From a bacterium (GTDB lineage Bacteria > Elusimicrobiota > Elusimicrobia > Elusimicrobiales > UBA9959): a stretch of 64,000 bases of DNA. This document shows, in pieces, positions 36,266-44,880 of the stretch. Position 1 is the stretch's first letter, and the number at the start of each line of letters is the position of its first letter. A model generated the notes under the pieces. That model was given only the letters and a program-made list of their open reading frames with translations, was not told the origin of the DNA and searched no databases. Made by a program: the position numbers and the translations under genes. The stretch is from positions 124,001 to 188,000 of the forward strand of contig JAJZPL010000001.1 in assembly GCA_021811185.1 (NCBI GenBank), read 5' to 3'.

Positions 36266-37078
36266 TCAGTATTCGCCCAGCGTGCCGGTTTTCCTGGCGC
36301 GCCGCACGGCCAGCCCGAAGAGCCAGGCGCTGGCGGGGACCAGTACTATGTCGAAGGCCGCTAATACGGCCAGGTCGCTTTTAAGGGCCTGGAAGCCGGC
36401 GCCTTTATGGAGCGCAAGCTGGAAGGCGCGCACCGCGTAGGTAACCGGCAGGAGGTTCGCCACGCCGAGCAGCCAGCCGGGCAGCACCGCCACCGGGAAA
36501 TAAACCCCGCCCAAAAGCCCCTCGAAATTATTCAGCAGCCAGGCCAGCGGGTTCCCGCGCTTGAACAGCACCACGAAGCAGGAGGACAGGATGCCGAGCG
36601 CCGCGAAACAGGCCGCCGACAACGCGAAGACCAGCGCGGCCAGCGGCCAGTTGGCCAGCGGCAGTTCAAGCTTGAAAATGAAGACGCCTGCCAGCGCGTA
36701 AACGAGCAGTTCGAAGGACGCGAACAGGAAGTTCCAGGCCGACATGGCGGCCAGCAGCGGCAGCACGCCGACGGGGGTGGAAAGCGCCGCTTCCAGCGTG
36801 CCCTGCGTCTGTTCCAGGCGCAGCCGCCCGGCGTAGGAGCCGGCGCCGGTGCCGATGTAGCCGAAGAAAGCCAGCGCCGTGAACACGTAGGCGAAGTAGC
36901 CCGCACCGTAAGGCTCCAGCCCGGGCGCCAGCGCGCCTCCGAACAGTTTGCCGATGAAAAAGAACACGGCCAGGTTGGCCAGCGTGGCCAGCGCGCCCAG
37001 CGCGAAGGAGAGCCTGTAGCTCTTCTCCGTCAGGAAATCCCTTCGGATGAAGGCGGATATGATGCGTGCGGAGTTCAT
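36266..37078 (-). CDS. ABC-2 type transporter permease
   Basis: A 270-residue membrane protein with about six hydrophobic helices (for example LANLAVFFFIGKLF, LLVYALAGVFIFKL, ACFAALGILSSCFVVLF). It has the ABC-2 pattern: a short cytoplasmic N-terminus (FIRRDFLTEKSYRLSFALG), the RLRLEQTQGTLEAALSTP loop and a late GVYFPVAVLPGWLLGVANLLPVTYAVRAF segment. It would pair with the ATPase encoded just upstream on the same strand to export a substrate; candidates range from a drug or lipid to a polysaccharide, and none can be chosen. The gene converges on the PorV-like gene, with only 3 bases between the two stops and no clear terminator. Confidence 0.85.
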   Translation of the reverse strand: MNSARIISAFIRRDFLTEKSYRLSFALGALATLANLAVFFFIGKLFGGALAPGLEPYGAGYFAYVFTALAFFGYIGTGAGSYAGRLRLEQTQGTLEAALSTPVGVLPLLAAMSAWNFLFASFELLVYALAGVFIFKLELPLANWPLAALVFALSAACFAALGILSSCFVVLFKRGNPLAWLLNNFEGLLGGVYFPVAVLPGWLLGVANLLPVTYAVRAFQLALHKGAGFQALKSDLAVLAAFDIVLVPASAWLFGLAVRRARKTGTLGEY

Positions 37079-37140
37079 TGTTCGATTTTTTTCGCTTCTC
37101 TGGCGTTTCTTTGCGGGTAATTCTTTCTAAGCCCAAAACA

Positions 37141-37158
37141 AAGCAGCCTGTCCCCATT
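37141..37158. repeat. single arm of a REP-like GGGGACAG element
   Basis: Read on the - strand this is AATGGGGACAGGCTGCTT. It resembles the arms of the paired elements at 46930 (TGGGGTCAGGTC) and 52150 (AGGGGACAGCGACC), but no second arm was found nearby. It lies in the 83-base gap between the ABC ATPase and permease genes. It may be a decayed copy of the same repeat family. Confidence 0.4.
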
Positions 37159-37161
37159 GTT

Positions 37162-37818
37162 TCAAATTATCCTGCCGGCCTCCATTTTTACGATCCTGCC
37201 GGCGGCGGCCCGCAGCAGTTCGGGGCTGTGGCTGGAGATAAGGACGGCGCGGTCCCGGCCGGTCTCCTTTATGAGTTCAAGTAGCCCGGCGCAGGCCGCG
37301 GCGTCCAAGCCCCGGAAAGGTTCGTCCAGCAGGAGCAGCCGCGCCCGCCGCGAAAGGGTCCGGATCAGCGAGACTTTCTGCATGTTGCCCTCGGACAGAC
37401 GGTCGAAACGGCGGTCCAGGTCGGCTTGCGCCAGCCCCAGCCTGCCGGCCAGCGCCAGGGCGGAAGCGGAGGCTTCGTGCGGCGAAAGTCCCGCCAGCGC
37501 GCCGAAAAAGCGCAGGTTCTCCGCGGCGGTAAGGCGGAAATAGAAGTTCCGGGGGTTGGCCGGGCAATAGGCGGCCAGTTTTCGCAGTTCTTCGGGCCCC
37601 GCCGGCGCGCCGTCAGCCAGCACCTGTCCGCCGTCGGCTTCTATTATGCCGGCCAGCGCCCGGAAAAGGGTGGTTTTGCCGGAGCCGTTGGGGCCTTCCA
37701 CCCCCGTAACCCCCGGGGCGGCCTCCATAGCAGCCCCGTCCAGGGCGCGCAAAGCCACGCCGCCCGAGAATAAAGGCGCCGGGAAGATCTTTATCAGGCC
37801 CCTGGCTTCGAACTTCAT
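37162..37818 (-). CDS. ABC transporter ATP-binding protein
   Basis: A 218-residue ATPase starting at the ATG at 37818 (MKFEARGLIKIFP); a longer in-frame reading adds a non-conserved Pro/Arg-rich stretch and is rejected. It has Walker A GPNGSGKTT, a Q-loop region NPRNFYFRLTAAENLRF, the signature LSEGNMQKVSLIR (a variant of LSGGQ), Walker B LLLLDEPFRGLD and the H-loop SSHSPELL. Length is at the short end for ABC-2 partners. It is transcribed before the permease with an 83-base gap. The pair is an exporter of unknown substrate. Confidence 0.88.
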   Translation of the reverse strand: MKFEARGLIKIFPAPLFSGGVALRALDGAAMEAAPGVTGVEGPNGSGKTTLFRALAGIIEADGGQVLADGAPAGPEELRKLAAYCPANPRNFYFRLTAAENLRFFGALAGLSPHEASASALALAGRLGLAQADLDRRFDRLSEGNMQKVSLIRTLSRRARLLLLDEPFRGLDAAACAGLLELIKETGRDRAVLISSHSPELLRAAAGRIVKMEAGRII

Positions 37819-37944
37819 GCTGCTATGATAACATAGGGCGCGGGGCCGGTGGTAGTGGCGGGGGCGGGCGGGGGCGGGACCTGCCGGAAAAGAGGCCCTG
37901 CCGGCCCCGTTTTTCATTGTAAAGAGGCTCCAAATTTAATAAAT

Positions 37945-37950
37945 TATAAT
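37945..37950 (+). promoter_or_regulatory. possible -10 box before hpf
   Basis: A perfect TATAAT lies in an AT-rich stretch 77 bases before the hpf ATG. No convincing -35 box is found at 16-18 bases; TTGTAA at 37917 is 22 bases away. This is the only promoter candidate for the PTS cluster. Confidence 0.35.
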
Positions 37951-38026
37951 TAATAGGAACTCCCGCCCCGGTTCGGGCTGGAAATCCCCTGTTTTAAGTC
38001 AGCGCAGCATATAAATGGAGAATACA

Positions 38027-38548
38027 ATGAGAATACACATAGTGGCCCGCAAACTGAAGATGACGAAGCCCGTTAAGGACTTCATCGAAGCCAAGCTCTC
38101 TAAACTTCACGAATACCTGGACAATATCGTCTGGGCCCAGGTGATAGTTTCCGTGGAGAAGAAGATCCACACCACCGAGGTCGTGGTGCACGCCGGCCAC
38201 CAGACCCTGAAGGCCGCCGCCAACTCCGACGAGATGTATTCCGCCATCGACAAGGCCATGGACAAGATGGAAGTGCAGATCAAGAAGTACAAAGAGCGCT
38301 TCACCGACCACCACGCCACCGAGACCGTGGACCTGGGCGAGTTTACCACGCTGGTGGGCCCCGAGATCCGCTTCTCCGTAGTGAAAGACGTGCCCCTGAA
38401 GCCGATGAACAAGGAAGAGGCCGTGATGGAAATGGAAAAGATCGGCTACAACTTCTGGGTGTTCCAGGACCGCGGTTCCAAACAGCTGCAGGTCGTGTTC
38501 AAGCGGATCGACAGCACCTACGGGCTGCTGCAGCCGGTGAAGAAATAA
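38027..38548 (+). CDS. hpf: ribosome hibernation promoting factor, long form
   Basis: A 173-residue protein beginning MRIHIVARKLKMTKPVKDFI, the standard N-terminal domain of HPF/YfiA that binds the 30S decoding centre. An acidic/polar linker and the C-terminal dimerisation domain follow (VVKDVPLKPMNKEEAVMEME, GYNFWVFQDRGSKQLQVVFKR, GLLQP). Long HPF drives 100S ribosome dimers in stationary phase. An ATG at 38015 overlaps GGAG, while the ATG at 38027 sits 6 bases after GGAG and gives the conserved start, so I use the latter. It is the first gene of the hprK-rapZ-PTS cluster, a placement also common in other phyla. Confidence 0.95.
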   Translation: MRIHIVARKLKMTKPVKDFIEAKLSKLHEYLDNIVWAQVIVSVEKKIHTTEVVVHAGHQTLKAAANSDEMYSAIDKAMDKMEVQIKKYKERFTDHHATETVDLGEFTTLVGPEIRFSVVKDVPLKPMNKEEAVMEMEKIGYNFWVFQDRGSKQLQVVFKRIDSTYGLLQPVKK

Positions 38549-38560
38549 GCCGGGCGCTCC

Positions 38561-39526
38561 ATGACCCAGCCAGCCAAGAAAGACGGCAAGTTCCTGTCGG
38601 TCAGGGAACTCCTTAAGTCCCGGGGAAAGATCCTCGGGCTTAAGGCCGTTTCCGGCGCCAGGAACCTCGGCCGCCACATCACCGTGAGCGAGATAAACCG
38701 GCCGGGGCTGGCCATAGCCGGGCACATGGAGCAGTTCCGCTCGGAACGCATACAGATCATAGGCCAGGGCGAATACGCCTACTGCCAGAAGGAAGACCAG
38801 CGGAAGGTGATGGCCAACCTTCAGAAGATGTTCTCCGCGCCGGACATCCCCTGCGTGATCGTCACGGGCGGGGTAAAGCCGCTTACGGTCATCCGGCAGG
38901 CCTGCGCCAAGGCGGGCATCCCGCTGCTGGTCACCACGGAAGACACCTCCACCTTCATCCGCGAACTCACGATCTTCCTCGACGACCAGCTGGCGGCCAT
39001 TACCTACGTGCACGGCGTGCTGGTGAACGTTTACGGCCTGGGCGTGCTGATCCAGGGCGACTCGGGCGTGGGCAAGTCGGAGTGCGCGCTGGAACTGCTG
39101 AAGCGCGGCCACATCCTGATCGCCGACGACGTGGTGGAAGTGAAGCGCCGCATCGGCTACATGCTGGTGGGCAACTCGCCCAAGAACATCAAGCATTACA
39201 TGGAAGTGCGCGGACTGGGCATCATCGACGTGGAGCTGCTGTTCGGCATCGGCTCTATCATGGACCAGTCGCTGATCGAAATGCACGTCAAACTGGAGAG
39301 CGTAACCTCCGGCGCGCTGGGCAACTACGACCGCACCGGCCTCGCCGCGGCGGAAGTGCAGATCCTGGAAGTGCCCGTGCCGTCGCTGCGGCTGCCGGTC
39401 ACGCCGGGCCGGAACCTCGCCGTGCTGATCGAGGTGGCCGCGCTGAACCAGCGCCTGAAGAACCAGGGCTACTTCGTGGCTAAAAAATTCAACGAAAGCC
39501 TCATCCGCGAGATGAGTAAAAAATGA
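38561..39526 (+). CDS. hprK: HPr kinase/phosphorylase
   Basis: A 321-residue bifunctional enzyme that phosphorylates and dephosphorylates Ser46 of HPr. The N-terminal domain (residues 1-130) is followed by the catalytic His in TYVHGV (about residue 151), Walker A GDSGVGKS (about 166-173), IADDVVEVKRR, and the C-terminal signature EVRGLGIIDV, all standard for HprK. Length is normal. Its target HPr (44877) keeps Ser46 in the right context, so the regulatory pair is complete. It lies 12 bases after hpf and 1 base before rapZ, so the three are very likely cotranscribed. Confidence 0.96.
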   Translation: MTQPAKKDGKFLSVRELLKSRGKILGLKAVSGARNLGRHITVSEINRPGLAIAGHMEQFRSERIQIIGQGEYAYCQKEDQRKVMANLQKMFSAPDIPCVIVTGGVKPLTVIRQACAKAGIPLLVTTEDTSTFIRELTIFLDDQLAAITYVHGVLVNVYGLGVLIQGDSGVGKSECALELLKRGHILIADDVVEVKRRIGYMLVGNSPKNIKHYMEVRGLGIIDVELLFGIGSIMDQSLIEMHVKLESVTSGALGNYDRTGLAAAEVQILEVPVPSLRLPVTPGRNLAVLIEVAALNQRLKNQGYFVAKKFNESLIREMSKK

Positions 39527-39527
39527 T

Positions 39528-40385
39528 ATGACCCCGAAAAAAGGCAGGATCTTCATCGTTACCGGGATGTCCGGGGCGGGAAAGAGCCAGGCGCTCAAGT
39601 CCTTCGAAGACCTGGGGCTTTACTGTATAGACAACCTGCCCATCGCCCTGATCCCGGCCTTCGCCGGCCTGATCGGGGACCGGCGCTACCTCAAGACCGT
39701 GGCCCTCGGCATCGACATCCGCGAGGGCCGGTTCTTCAAGGATTTCGTGCGCACGCTGGACAACCTGGGCAAGCTCGGGCTGGACCACAAGGTGATCTTC
39801 CTGGACGCCTCCGACGAGGTGCTGATGCAGCGCTTCTCCGAGACCCGCCACCGCCACCCGCTCGGCAAGAACATCGCCGCCGCGGTCAAAGAGGAGCGGC
39901 GCATCCTCACCGAGCTCAAGAGCCGCGCCAACAAGGTCATCGACACTTCCAAACTTACGCTGGGCGAACTGAAAGAAGTTCTTTCCGGCGCGCTGGAACT
40001 TAAGCGCACCGCCGAGATGAAGCTCTCGGTCATCTCTTTCGGCTACAAGTACGGCATTCCGCTCGACGCGGATATCGTGATGGACGTGCGCTTCCTGCCC
40101 AACCCCTATTACGTGCCTTCGCTCCGGGCCAGGACGGGCCTGGACGCCCCGGTGGGCCGCTACCTCCGGAGCAAGCCGGGGTTCAGGAATTTCCTTAAGA
40201 ACTACACCGACCAGATCAAGGCCCTTCTGCCGCTGTACGTGAAGGAAGGCAAATCCTATCTCACCGTAGCGATAGGCTGCACCGGCGGCCGCCACCGCAG
40301 CGTCTATATAGCCGGCGAGATAGCTAAAAAACTTTCGGCCGGCGGTTTTTCCGTTTCGGAATACCACCGGGATATCAGGAAGTAG
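39528..40385 (+). CDS. rapZ: RapZ-like nucleotide-binding protein
   Basis: A 285-residue member of the RapZ/YvcJ family: Walker A GMSGAGKS at residues 13-20, then ALKSFEDLGLYCIDNLP, and a C-terminal half with GCTGGRHRSV near residue 250 and EYHRDIRK at the end. In E. coli RapZ is an RNA-binding adaptor controlling glmS mRNA decay; in Firmicutes the homologue YvcJ is a nucleotide-binding protein next to other regulators. Which role applies here cannot be told. It starts 1 base after the hprK stop, so translation is probably coupled. Confidence 0.94.
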   Translation: MTPKKGRIFIVTGMSGAGKSQALKSFEDLGLYCIDNLPIALIPAFAGLIGDRRYLKTVALGIDIREGRFFKDFVRTLDNLGKLGLDHKVIFLDASDEVLMQRFSETRHRHPLGKNIAAAVKEERRILTELKSRANKVIDTSKLTLGELKEVLSGALELKRTAEMKLSVISFGYKYGIPLDADIVMDVRFLPNPYYVPSLRARTGLDAPVGRYLRSKPGFRNFLKNYTDQIKALLPLYVKEGKSYLTVAIGCTGGRHRSVYIAGEIAKKLSAGGFSVSEYHRDIRK

Positions 40386-40466
40386 AGCACTGCCATAGGC
40401 GGAAGACGGCCGGCCTTTCCGCGTGTGGCGCGAGGCTTCAGGCTTATTGCGGAACTCATTCAACCT

Positions 40467-40874
40467 ATGATCAATATTATCGTTATCACGCACGGGGAAT
40501 TCGGCGCCTACCTGATAGAGGCCGCCGAGGGCATAGTGGGCGCGCAGCCGGGCGGGCTCAAGAACGTTTCCATCTCGCCGCGCATGACCCTGGACCGGGT
40601 TAAAGAGATCGTGGCCGCGGCCATCGCGGATATGCGTTCGGACGACGGGCTGATCTTCCTGATCGACATGCCCGGAGGCACGCCGATGAACGTGGTGCTG
40701 CCGCTGGCGAAAGACATAGACAAGTGCGCCGTGATCTGCGGCGTGAACATCAACATGATGACTTCGGCGTTCGCGTACAGGCCGTCCCTCGACTTCGACC
40801 GGCTGGCGGTCAAGATCGTGGAGGACGGCCGCAAGGCCATCTGCGAGGTTAAAAGCCTGCTGATGAAAAAATGA
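40467..40874 (+). CDS. PTS mannose-type EIIA component
   Basis: A 135-residue EIIA of the mannose family. The start MINIIVITHGEFG places the phosphorylated His at residue 9. FLIDMPGGTPMNVVLPLA and VICGVNINMMTSAF are conserved downstream. A longer in-frame reading from 40425 precedes the conserved start and is rejected. It would accept phosphate from HPr and pass it to EIIB, encoded 10 bases downstream. Length matches free-standing EIIA-Man proteins. Confidence 0.93.
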   Translation: MINIIVITHGEFGAYLIEAAEGIVGAQPGGLKNVSISPRMTLDRVKEIVAAAIADMRSDDGLIFLIDMPGGTPMNVVLPLAKDIDKCAVICGVNINMMTSAFAYRPSLDFDRLAVKIVEDGRKAICEVKSLLMKK

Positions 40875-40884
40875 GGCCCCATTT

Positions 40885-41361
40885 ATGATAATTCTTTACC
40901 GGGTGGACGACAGGCTGGTGCACGGCCAGGTGGTGGAGGGCTGGGTGCCGCTCCTGCACGTGGAGGAAATGGCGGTGGTGTCCGACGAGATCTCCGGGGA
41001 CGAGATGCGCCGCGTGATCATGCGCTTCGCCACGCCCGAGGGCGTGGACCTTAAGATCCTGACCGTGGATGAGGCCGCGGCCTACCTGCCCGAGGCCGAA
41101 AAATCGCCGCGCAAGGTGCTGCTGCTGCTGCCCGGCCTGGCCGAAGCCCTGGCGCTGACCAAGAAAGGCTTCAAGATCCCGGTGCTCAATATCGGCGGGA
41201 TGCACTATTCCACCGGGAAGAACCTCTCCATCGGCAAAGCCATCTTCCTCAGCGACGAGGACTGCGCCGCGCTGAAAGAGCTTTCCGCCGCCGGCATAAA
41301 GATAGAGGGCCGCGGCGTGCCTTCCGATACCCCGGTGGACCTGATGGAGGCCATAGCGTAG
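40885..41361 (+). CDS. PTS mannose/fructose/sorbose-type EIIB component
   Basis: A 158-residue protein starting MIILYRVDDRLVHGQVVEGW; RVDDRLVHGQ is the family signature with the phosphorylated His13. The fold continues through VVSDEISGDEMRR, ILTVDEAAAYL and VLNIGGMHYSTGKN. It receives phosphate from EIIA and donates it to the sugar bound by EIIC/EIID. The gene is separated from EIIC by the GH57 enzyme, an unusual insertion. The stop is TAG. Confidence 0.94.
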   Translation: MIILYRVDDRLVHGQVVEGWVPLLHVEEMAVVSDEISGDEMRRVIMRFATPEGVDLKILTVDEAAAYLPEAEKSPRKVLLLLPGLAEALALTKKGFKIPVLNIGGMHYSTGKNLSIGKAIFLSDEDCAALKELSAAGIKIEGRGVPSDTPVDLMEAIA

Positions 41362-41396
41362 GCCCGGCGCGGATATCCCCGAGTTAGCGAATTTTA

Positions 41397-43388
41397 ATGG
41401 TTAAACTGATCCTTGCCCTGCACAACCACCAGCCGGTGGGAAATTTCGAGAGCGTCCTTGAGGAGGCCTACCGCCTTAGCTACAAGCCGTTCTTCGACGT
41501 GCTGGAGCTGCACCCCGGCGTGCGCGTGTCCGCCCATTTCTCGGGGATCCTGTACGACTGGCTGGAGAAGACCCATCCCGATTACCTGGGCCGCCTGGCC
41601 GCGCTGGTGAAGGCCGGCCGGCTGGAGATCCTTTCCGGCGGCTACTACGAGCCGATCCTGGCGCTGCTGCCCGAAGAGGACCGCCGCGGGCAGGTGCGCA
41701 TGATGCGCGACTACGTGCGCAACCGTTTTAACGCGGACCCCCGCGGGCTGTGGCTGGCCGAGCGCGTGTGGGAGCCGGAGCTCGCCGGGTCGCTGGCCGC
41801 CATGGGCGTGGGCTACACCGCGCTCGACGACGTGCATTTCTTCTCCGCGGGCTTCGACGAGAAGGCCCTGACCGGGCGCTTCACCACCGAGTACGGCGGC
41901 AGGCACCTCGACGTTTTCCCGATCAACCACCGCCTGCGCTACCTGATGCCTTTCGCCGAACCCCATAAGGTGATAGATTACCTGCGGGGTTTCGAGGGCC
42001 AGGACGCCGCGCTGGTGATGGCCGACGACGGCGAGAAGTTCGGGCTGTGGCCCGGCACGCACGACCTCGTCTACAAGAAAGGCTGGCTGGACAAGATGTT
42101 CACGCTGCTGGAACAGAATTCCTCCTGGCTTACCACCGCGCGTTTCCAGGACTGCCTGGATATGCCCTCGAAGGGCCTGGCTTATCTGCCCACCACTTCC
42201 TACCACGAACTTTCGCAGTGGGCGCTGCCCGCCGAGAGGTCCCGCCGGCTGGCCGGCCTCTGGGAGGACTCGCCCGAGGATTTCCGCCAGTTCCTGCGCG
42301 GCGGCTATTTTCGCAATTTCTTTTCCAAGTATCCCGAGGCCAACCGGCTTTACCGCCGCATGCTCAGGGCCAGCGCCAAGGTGCGCGCGGCGGGCTCCGG
42401 CCTGGGCCGCGCCGCTCTTTACAAAGCGCAGTGCAACTGCGGCTACTGGCACGGCGTGTTCGGCGGCATCTACCTGCCGCATATCCGGATGGCGGTGTAC
42501 AAGAACGTGCTCGAGGCCGAAGGCGCGCTCCCCGCGGCCGGCGGCCCGGCCCGGTTCGAACTGACCCGCGAGGACTGGGACGCCGACGGCCGGCCGGAAC
42601 TCCTGGCCGAAGGCGAAAAAGCGAATTTTTATTTCTCGCCCGCCAAGGGCGGCGGGCTCTGGGAATGGGACTACAAGCCGCGCGGGGTCAACCTTGGCTC
42701 CATCATGTGGCGCCGTCCCGAGGCCTACCACGAGGGCGACGTAAAAAATATTTCCGTGAACGAGAAACTGCGGGCCGCCGAGGCGGAACTCCGCAAGGAA
42801 CTGGCCTACGACTGGCACCCGCGCATGTGCCTGCTGGACCATTTCCTGCACCCGGATACCAGCCTTGAGTCTTTCCGGAAGGCCTCGTACGGCGAGCAGG
42901 GCGATTTCGTCACCGGGGAGTATGCCTGCCAGCATTCGGAGAACCCCGCCGGGCTTACGCTGCTGCTCAGCCGCGAGGGGAAAGTCTGGTCCGGCAGCGC
43001 CAGCCTGCCGCTGCGCGTGGAAAAAGACGTGCTGCTGCGCCACGACGGTTCCTGGCGGGCGGACTACCGCGTTACCAATTTGGGCGCGCATAAAGGCGAG
43101 TTCTGGTTCGGCCCCGAGCTGGCGCTGGCTTTTTCAGGCCGGGAGCGCTGCCTGGCCGGCGAAATGAAGGGCGTTACCAAGCACGCCTTCCCCGACCCGT
43201 ATTACGGCGGCGTGGAACTTGAATTTTCCGAGCCGCTGGACCTTTGGGGCTTCCCGCTGGAAACTATCTCGCGCTCCGAGGAAGGCGCGGAAAAGACCTA
43301 CCAGGGCTCGGTGCTGCTGGCCCATGCCCGGCGCAGCCTGGAGGCCGGCGCTTCTTTCTCTTTCTGGCTGGAGGTGCGGCCGCTATGA
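41397..43388 (+). CDS. GH57 family alpha-glucan enzyme (4-alpha-glucanotransferase or amylase type)
   Basis: A 663-residue protein close in size to the archaeal GH57 glucanotransferases (about 650-660). It begins MVKLILALHNHQPVGN, conserved region 1 of GH57 (HNHQP). It contains WLAERVWEPEL with the nucleophile Glu, MADDGEKFGLWPGT with the acid/base Asp, and FSGILYDWLE and LEILSGGYYEPI between them. The C-terminal half is the beta-sandwich domain seen in this subgroup (YHEGDVKNISV, YGEQGDFVTGEY). It would act on alpha-1,4-glucans in the cytoplasm; no signal peptide is visible. It overlaps EIIC by 4 bases, so it is translationally tied to the PTS. Amylase and transferase members cannot be separated by eye. 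Confidence 0.9.
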   Translation: MVKLILALHNHQPVGNFESVLEEAYRLSYKPFFDVLELHPGVRVSAHFSGILYDWLEKTHPDYLGRLAALVKAGRLEILSGGYYEPILALLPEEDRRGQVRMMRDYVRNRFNADPRGLWLAERVWEPELAGSLAAMGVGYTALDDVHFFSAGFDEKALTGRFTTEYGGRHLDVFPINHRLRYLMPFAEPHKVIDYLRGFEGQDAALVMADDGEKFGLWPGTHDLVYKKGWLDKMFTLLEQNSSWLTTARFQDCLDMPSKGLAYLPTTSYHELSQWALPAERSRRLAGLWEDSPEDFRQFLRGGYFRNFFSKYPEANRLYRRMLRASAKVRAAGSGLGRAALYKAQCNCGYWHGVFGGIYLPHIRMAVYKNVLEAEGALPAAGGPARFELTREDWDADGRPELLAEGEKANFYFSPAKGGGLWEWDYKPRGVNLGSIMWRRPEAYHEGDVKNISVNEKLRAAEAELRKELAYDWHPRMCLLDHFLHPDTSLESFRKASYGEQGDFVTGEYACQHSENPAGLTLLLSREGKVWSGSASLPLRVEKDVLLRHDGSWRADYRVTNLGAHKGEFWFGPELALAFSGRERCLAGEMKGVTKHAFPDPYYGGVELEFSEPLDLWGFPLETISRSEEGAEKTYQGSVLLAHARRSLEAGASFSFWLEVRPL

Positions 43389-43996
43389 TAGCCGTGTTTA
43401 AAGCCGTCATCTCTTCCGCTTTTGCGGGCCTGCTGGGGCTGGACGCCGTGCAGGCCGGGCAGTTCCTTTTCGCGCGGCCGGCCTTCGTGGGCCCGGTGCT
43501 GGGCTGGCTGAACGGCTGCCCGGTGGAAGGCGCGCGCCTGGGCATCCTGCTGGAACTGCTCTATATAGATTATATCCCCGTGGGCGGCGTGGTGCCGCCT
43601 AACGGCACGGCCGCGGCCGCGGTAGGCGTGCTGGCCCATTCCGCCGGAGGCCTGGCGCCCTCGCTCTCCTTCTTTATAGGCATGGCCGCGGGCGGCGCGT
43701 ATTCCCCGCTGGAATACCGCCAGCGCGCGGCGCGCTCGGGCTGGAACGCGGCGATAGAACGGCAGATCCAGGCCGGGGCGCCCGGGCTGCGCAGCCGCCT
43801 GGCCGGGTCCCTGCTGACGGAGAACGCGGTACTGGGCGCTTACGTGCTGTGCTGGACGGCGCTGTGTTACGTTCTCGGGCGGCTCCCCGGCCTGGGCGTT
43901 TTTTACCCGGGCACCGATTTCGCCTATTCGCTGATGCCCTGGCTGGGCCTGAGCGGCCTTTATTTCAGGTTCAGGACGCAGGTGTACAAGAAATGA
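43385..43996 (+). CDS. PTS mannose-type EIIC membrane component, short
   Basis: A 203-residue integral membrane protein, shorter than enterobacterial ManY (about 266). The start MIAVFKAVISSAFAGLLGLD overlaps the GH57 stop (ATGA). It has the EIIC pattern ARLGILLELLYIDYIPVGG and VVPPNGTAAAAVGVLAH, a glycine-rich membrane loop, and a closing LMPWLGLSGLYFRFR. It forms the sugar channel with EIID. The reduced size may mean a helix or two is lost relative to ManY. It overlaps EIID by 4 bases. Confidence 0.88.
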   Translation: MIAVFKAVISSAFAGLLGLDAVQAGQFLFARPAFVGPVLGWLNGCPVEGARLGILLELLYIDYIPVGGVVPPNGTAAAAVGVLAHSAGGLAPSLSFFIGMAAGGAYSPLEYRQRAARSGWNAAIERQIQAGAPGLRSRLAGSLLTENAVLGAYVLCWTALCYVLGRLPGLGVFYPGTDFAYSLMPWLGLSGLYFRFRTQVYKK

Positions 43997-44880
43997 GCAC
44001 GGAAAACGAAGCGGTTAAAATAACGCCGGAAGCCGCCGCCCCCGCGGGGACGCCGCTCTTTTCCATGTTCCTGCGTTCTTTCTTCATCCAGGCCGGCTGG
44101 AACTACGAGAGGTACCAGAACCTGGGCTTCGCCTTCACGCTGGAACCGGCGCTGAGGAAGATCTACCCCGACGCCGAAAAATTCAAGGCCGCGATGCTGC
44201 GCCACATGCAGATCTTCAACACCCAGCCCTACCTGGCGTCCTTCGTGCTGGGGAACGTGGTCCGGATCGAGGAGCGCGCGGCGGCCGGCGAGGCGGACCT
44301 GAAGAACCTGCCGGGCATGAAGCAGGCGCTCGCCTCCAGTTTCGCCTCTATAGGCGACAGGATCTTCTGGGGCAGGCTTAAGCCGATGACCACGCAGATC
44401 TGCCTGCTGGTCTGGGCGGCCGGCGGCTTCTTCGGCTGGCTTTTTACCGGCGCGCAGCAGGAGCTCTCCGCGTCCCTGCTGCTGGCGGGCCCCCTGGCCG
44501 GGATATCTTTTTATTCGGCCTTCGCGGTTTACTGGCGCTGGAAAGGCCTGGGCGCCGGCTACGCCTGCGGCGGCTCCTCCAACTGCGCGCTCGACGCTTT
44601 CAACTGGTCCCGGCTGATCAGGCTGCTCAGCGCCGCGGGCTTCATGATGTCGGTGGCCATTGTGCTGCTGGCGGTGTGGCTGCTGGTGGGCGCGAACCGC
44701 GCCGACTTGCGTACGCCGGGACTGCTGCTCAGGCTCGGGCTGCCGCTCGCCGTGCTGGTCCTGCACCGGGTGGCGCGGGCTTTCGGCCGGTCCGTTTTCT
44801 TCGCGGCGGGCGTAGTGCTCGCCGTCTCGCTGTTTTTATTTAGCGCGCTTAAACTGGAGCCTTTCAGACTATACTTATGA
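43993..44880 (+). CDS. PTS mannose-type EIID membrane component
   Basis: A 295-residue protein beginning MSTENEAVKI, overlapping the EIIC stop. RSFFIQAGWNYERYQNLGF is the hallmark EIID segment, followed by HMQIFNTQPYLASFVLG, GDRIFWGRLKPM and several C-terminal membrane helices (ICLLVWAAGGFFGWLF, MMSVAIVLLAVWLLV, VFFAAGVVLAVSLFLF). It makes the permease complex with EIIC. It overlaps the HPr gene by 4 bases, so EIIC, EIID and HPr form an unbroken translational chain. Confidence 0.92.
   Translation: MSTENEAVKITPEAAAPAGTPLFSMFLRSFFIQAGWNYERYQNLGFAFTLEPALRKIYPDAEKFKAAMLRHMQIFNTQPYLASFVLGNVVRIEERAAAGEADLKNLPGMKQALASSFASIGDRIFWGRLKPMTTQICLLVWAAGGFFGWLFTGAQQELSASLLLAGPLAGISFYSAFAVYWRWKGLGAGYACGGSSNCALDAFNWSRLIRLLSAAGFMMSVAIVLLAVWLLVGANRADLRTPGLLLRLGLPLAVLVLHRVARAFGRSVFFAAGVVLAVSLFLFSALKLEPFRLYL

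Noticed and set aside
37841-37914. CGGGGCCGG/CCGGCCCCG stem followed by five T as a terminator
   Set aside because: The loop is about 51 bases and no + strand gene ends upstream; probably chance in a GC-rich divergent intergenic region.
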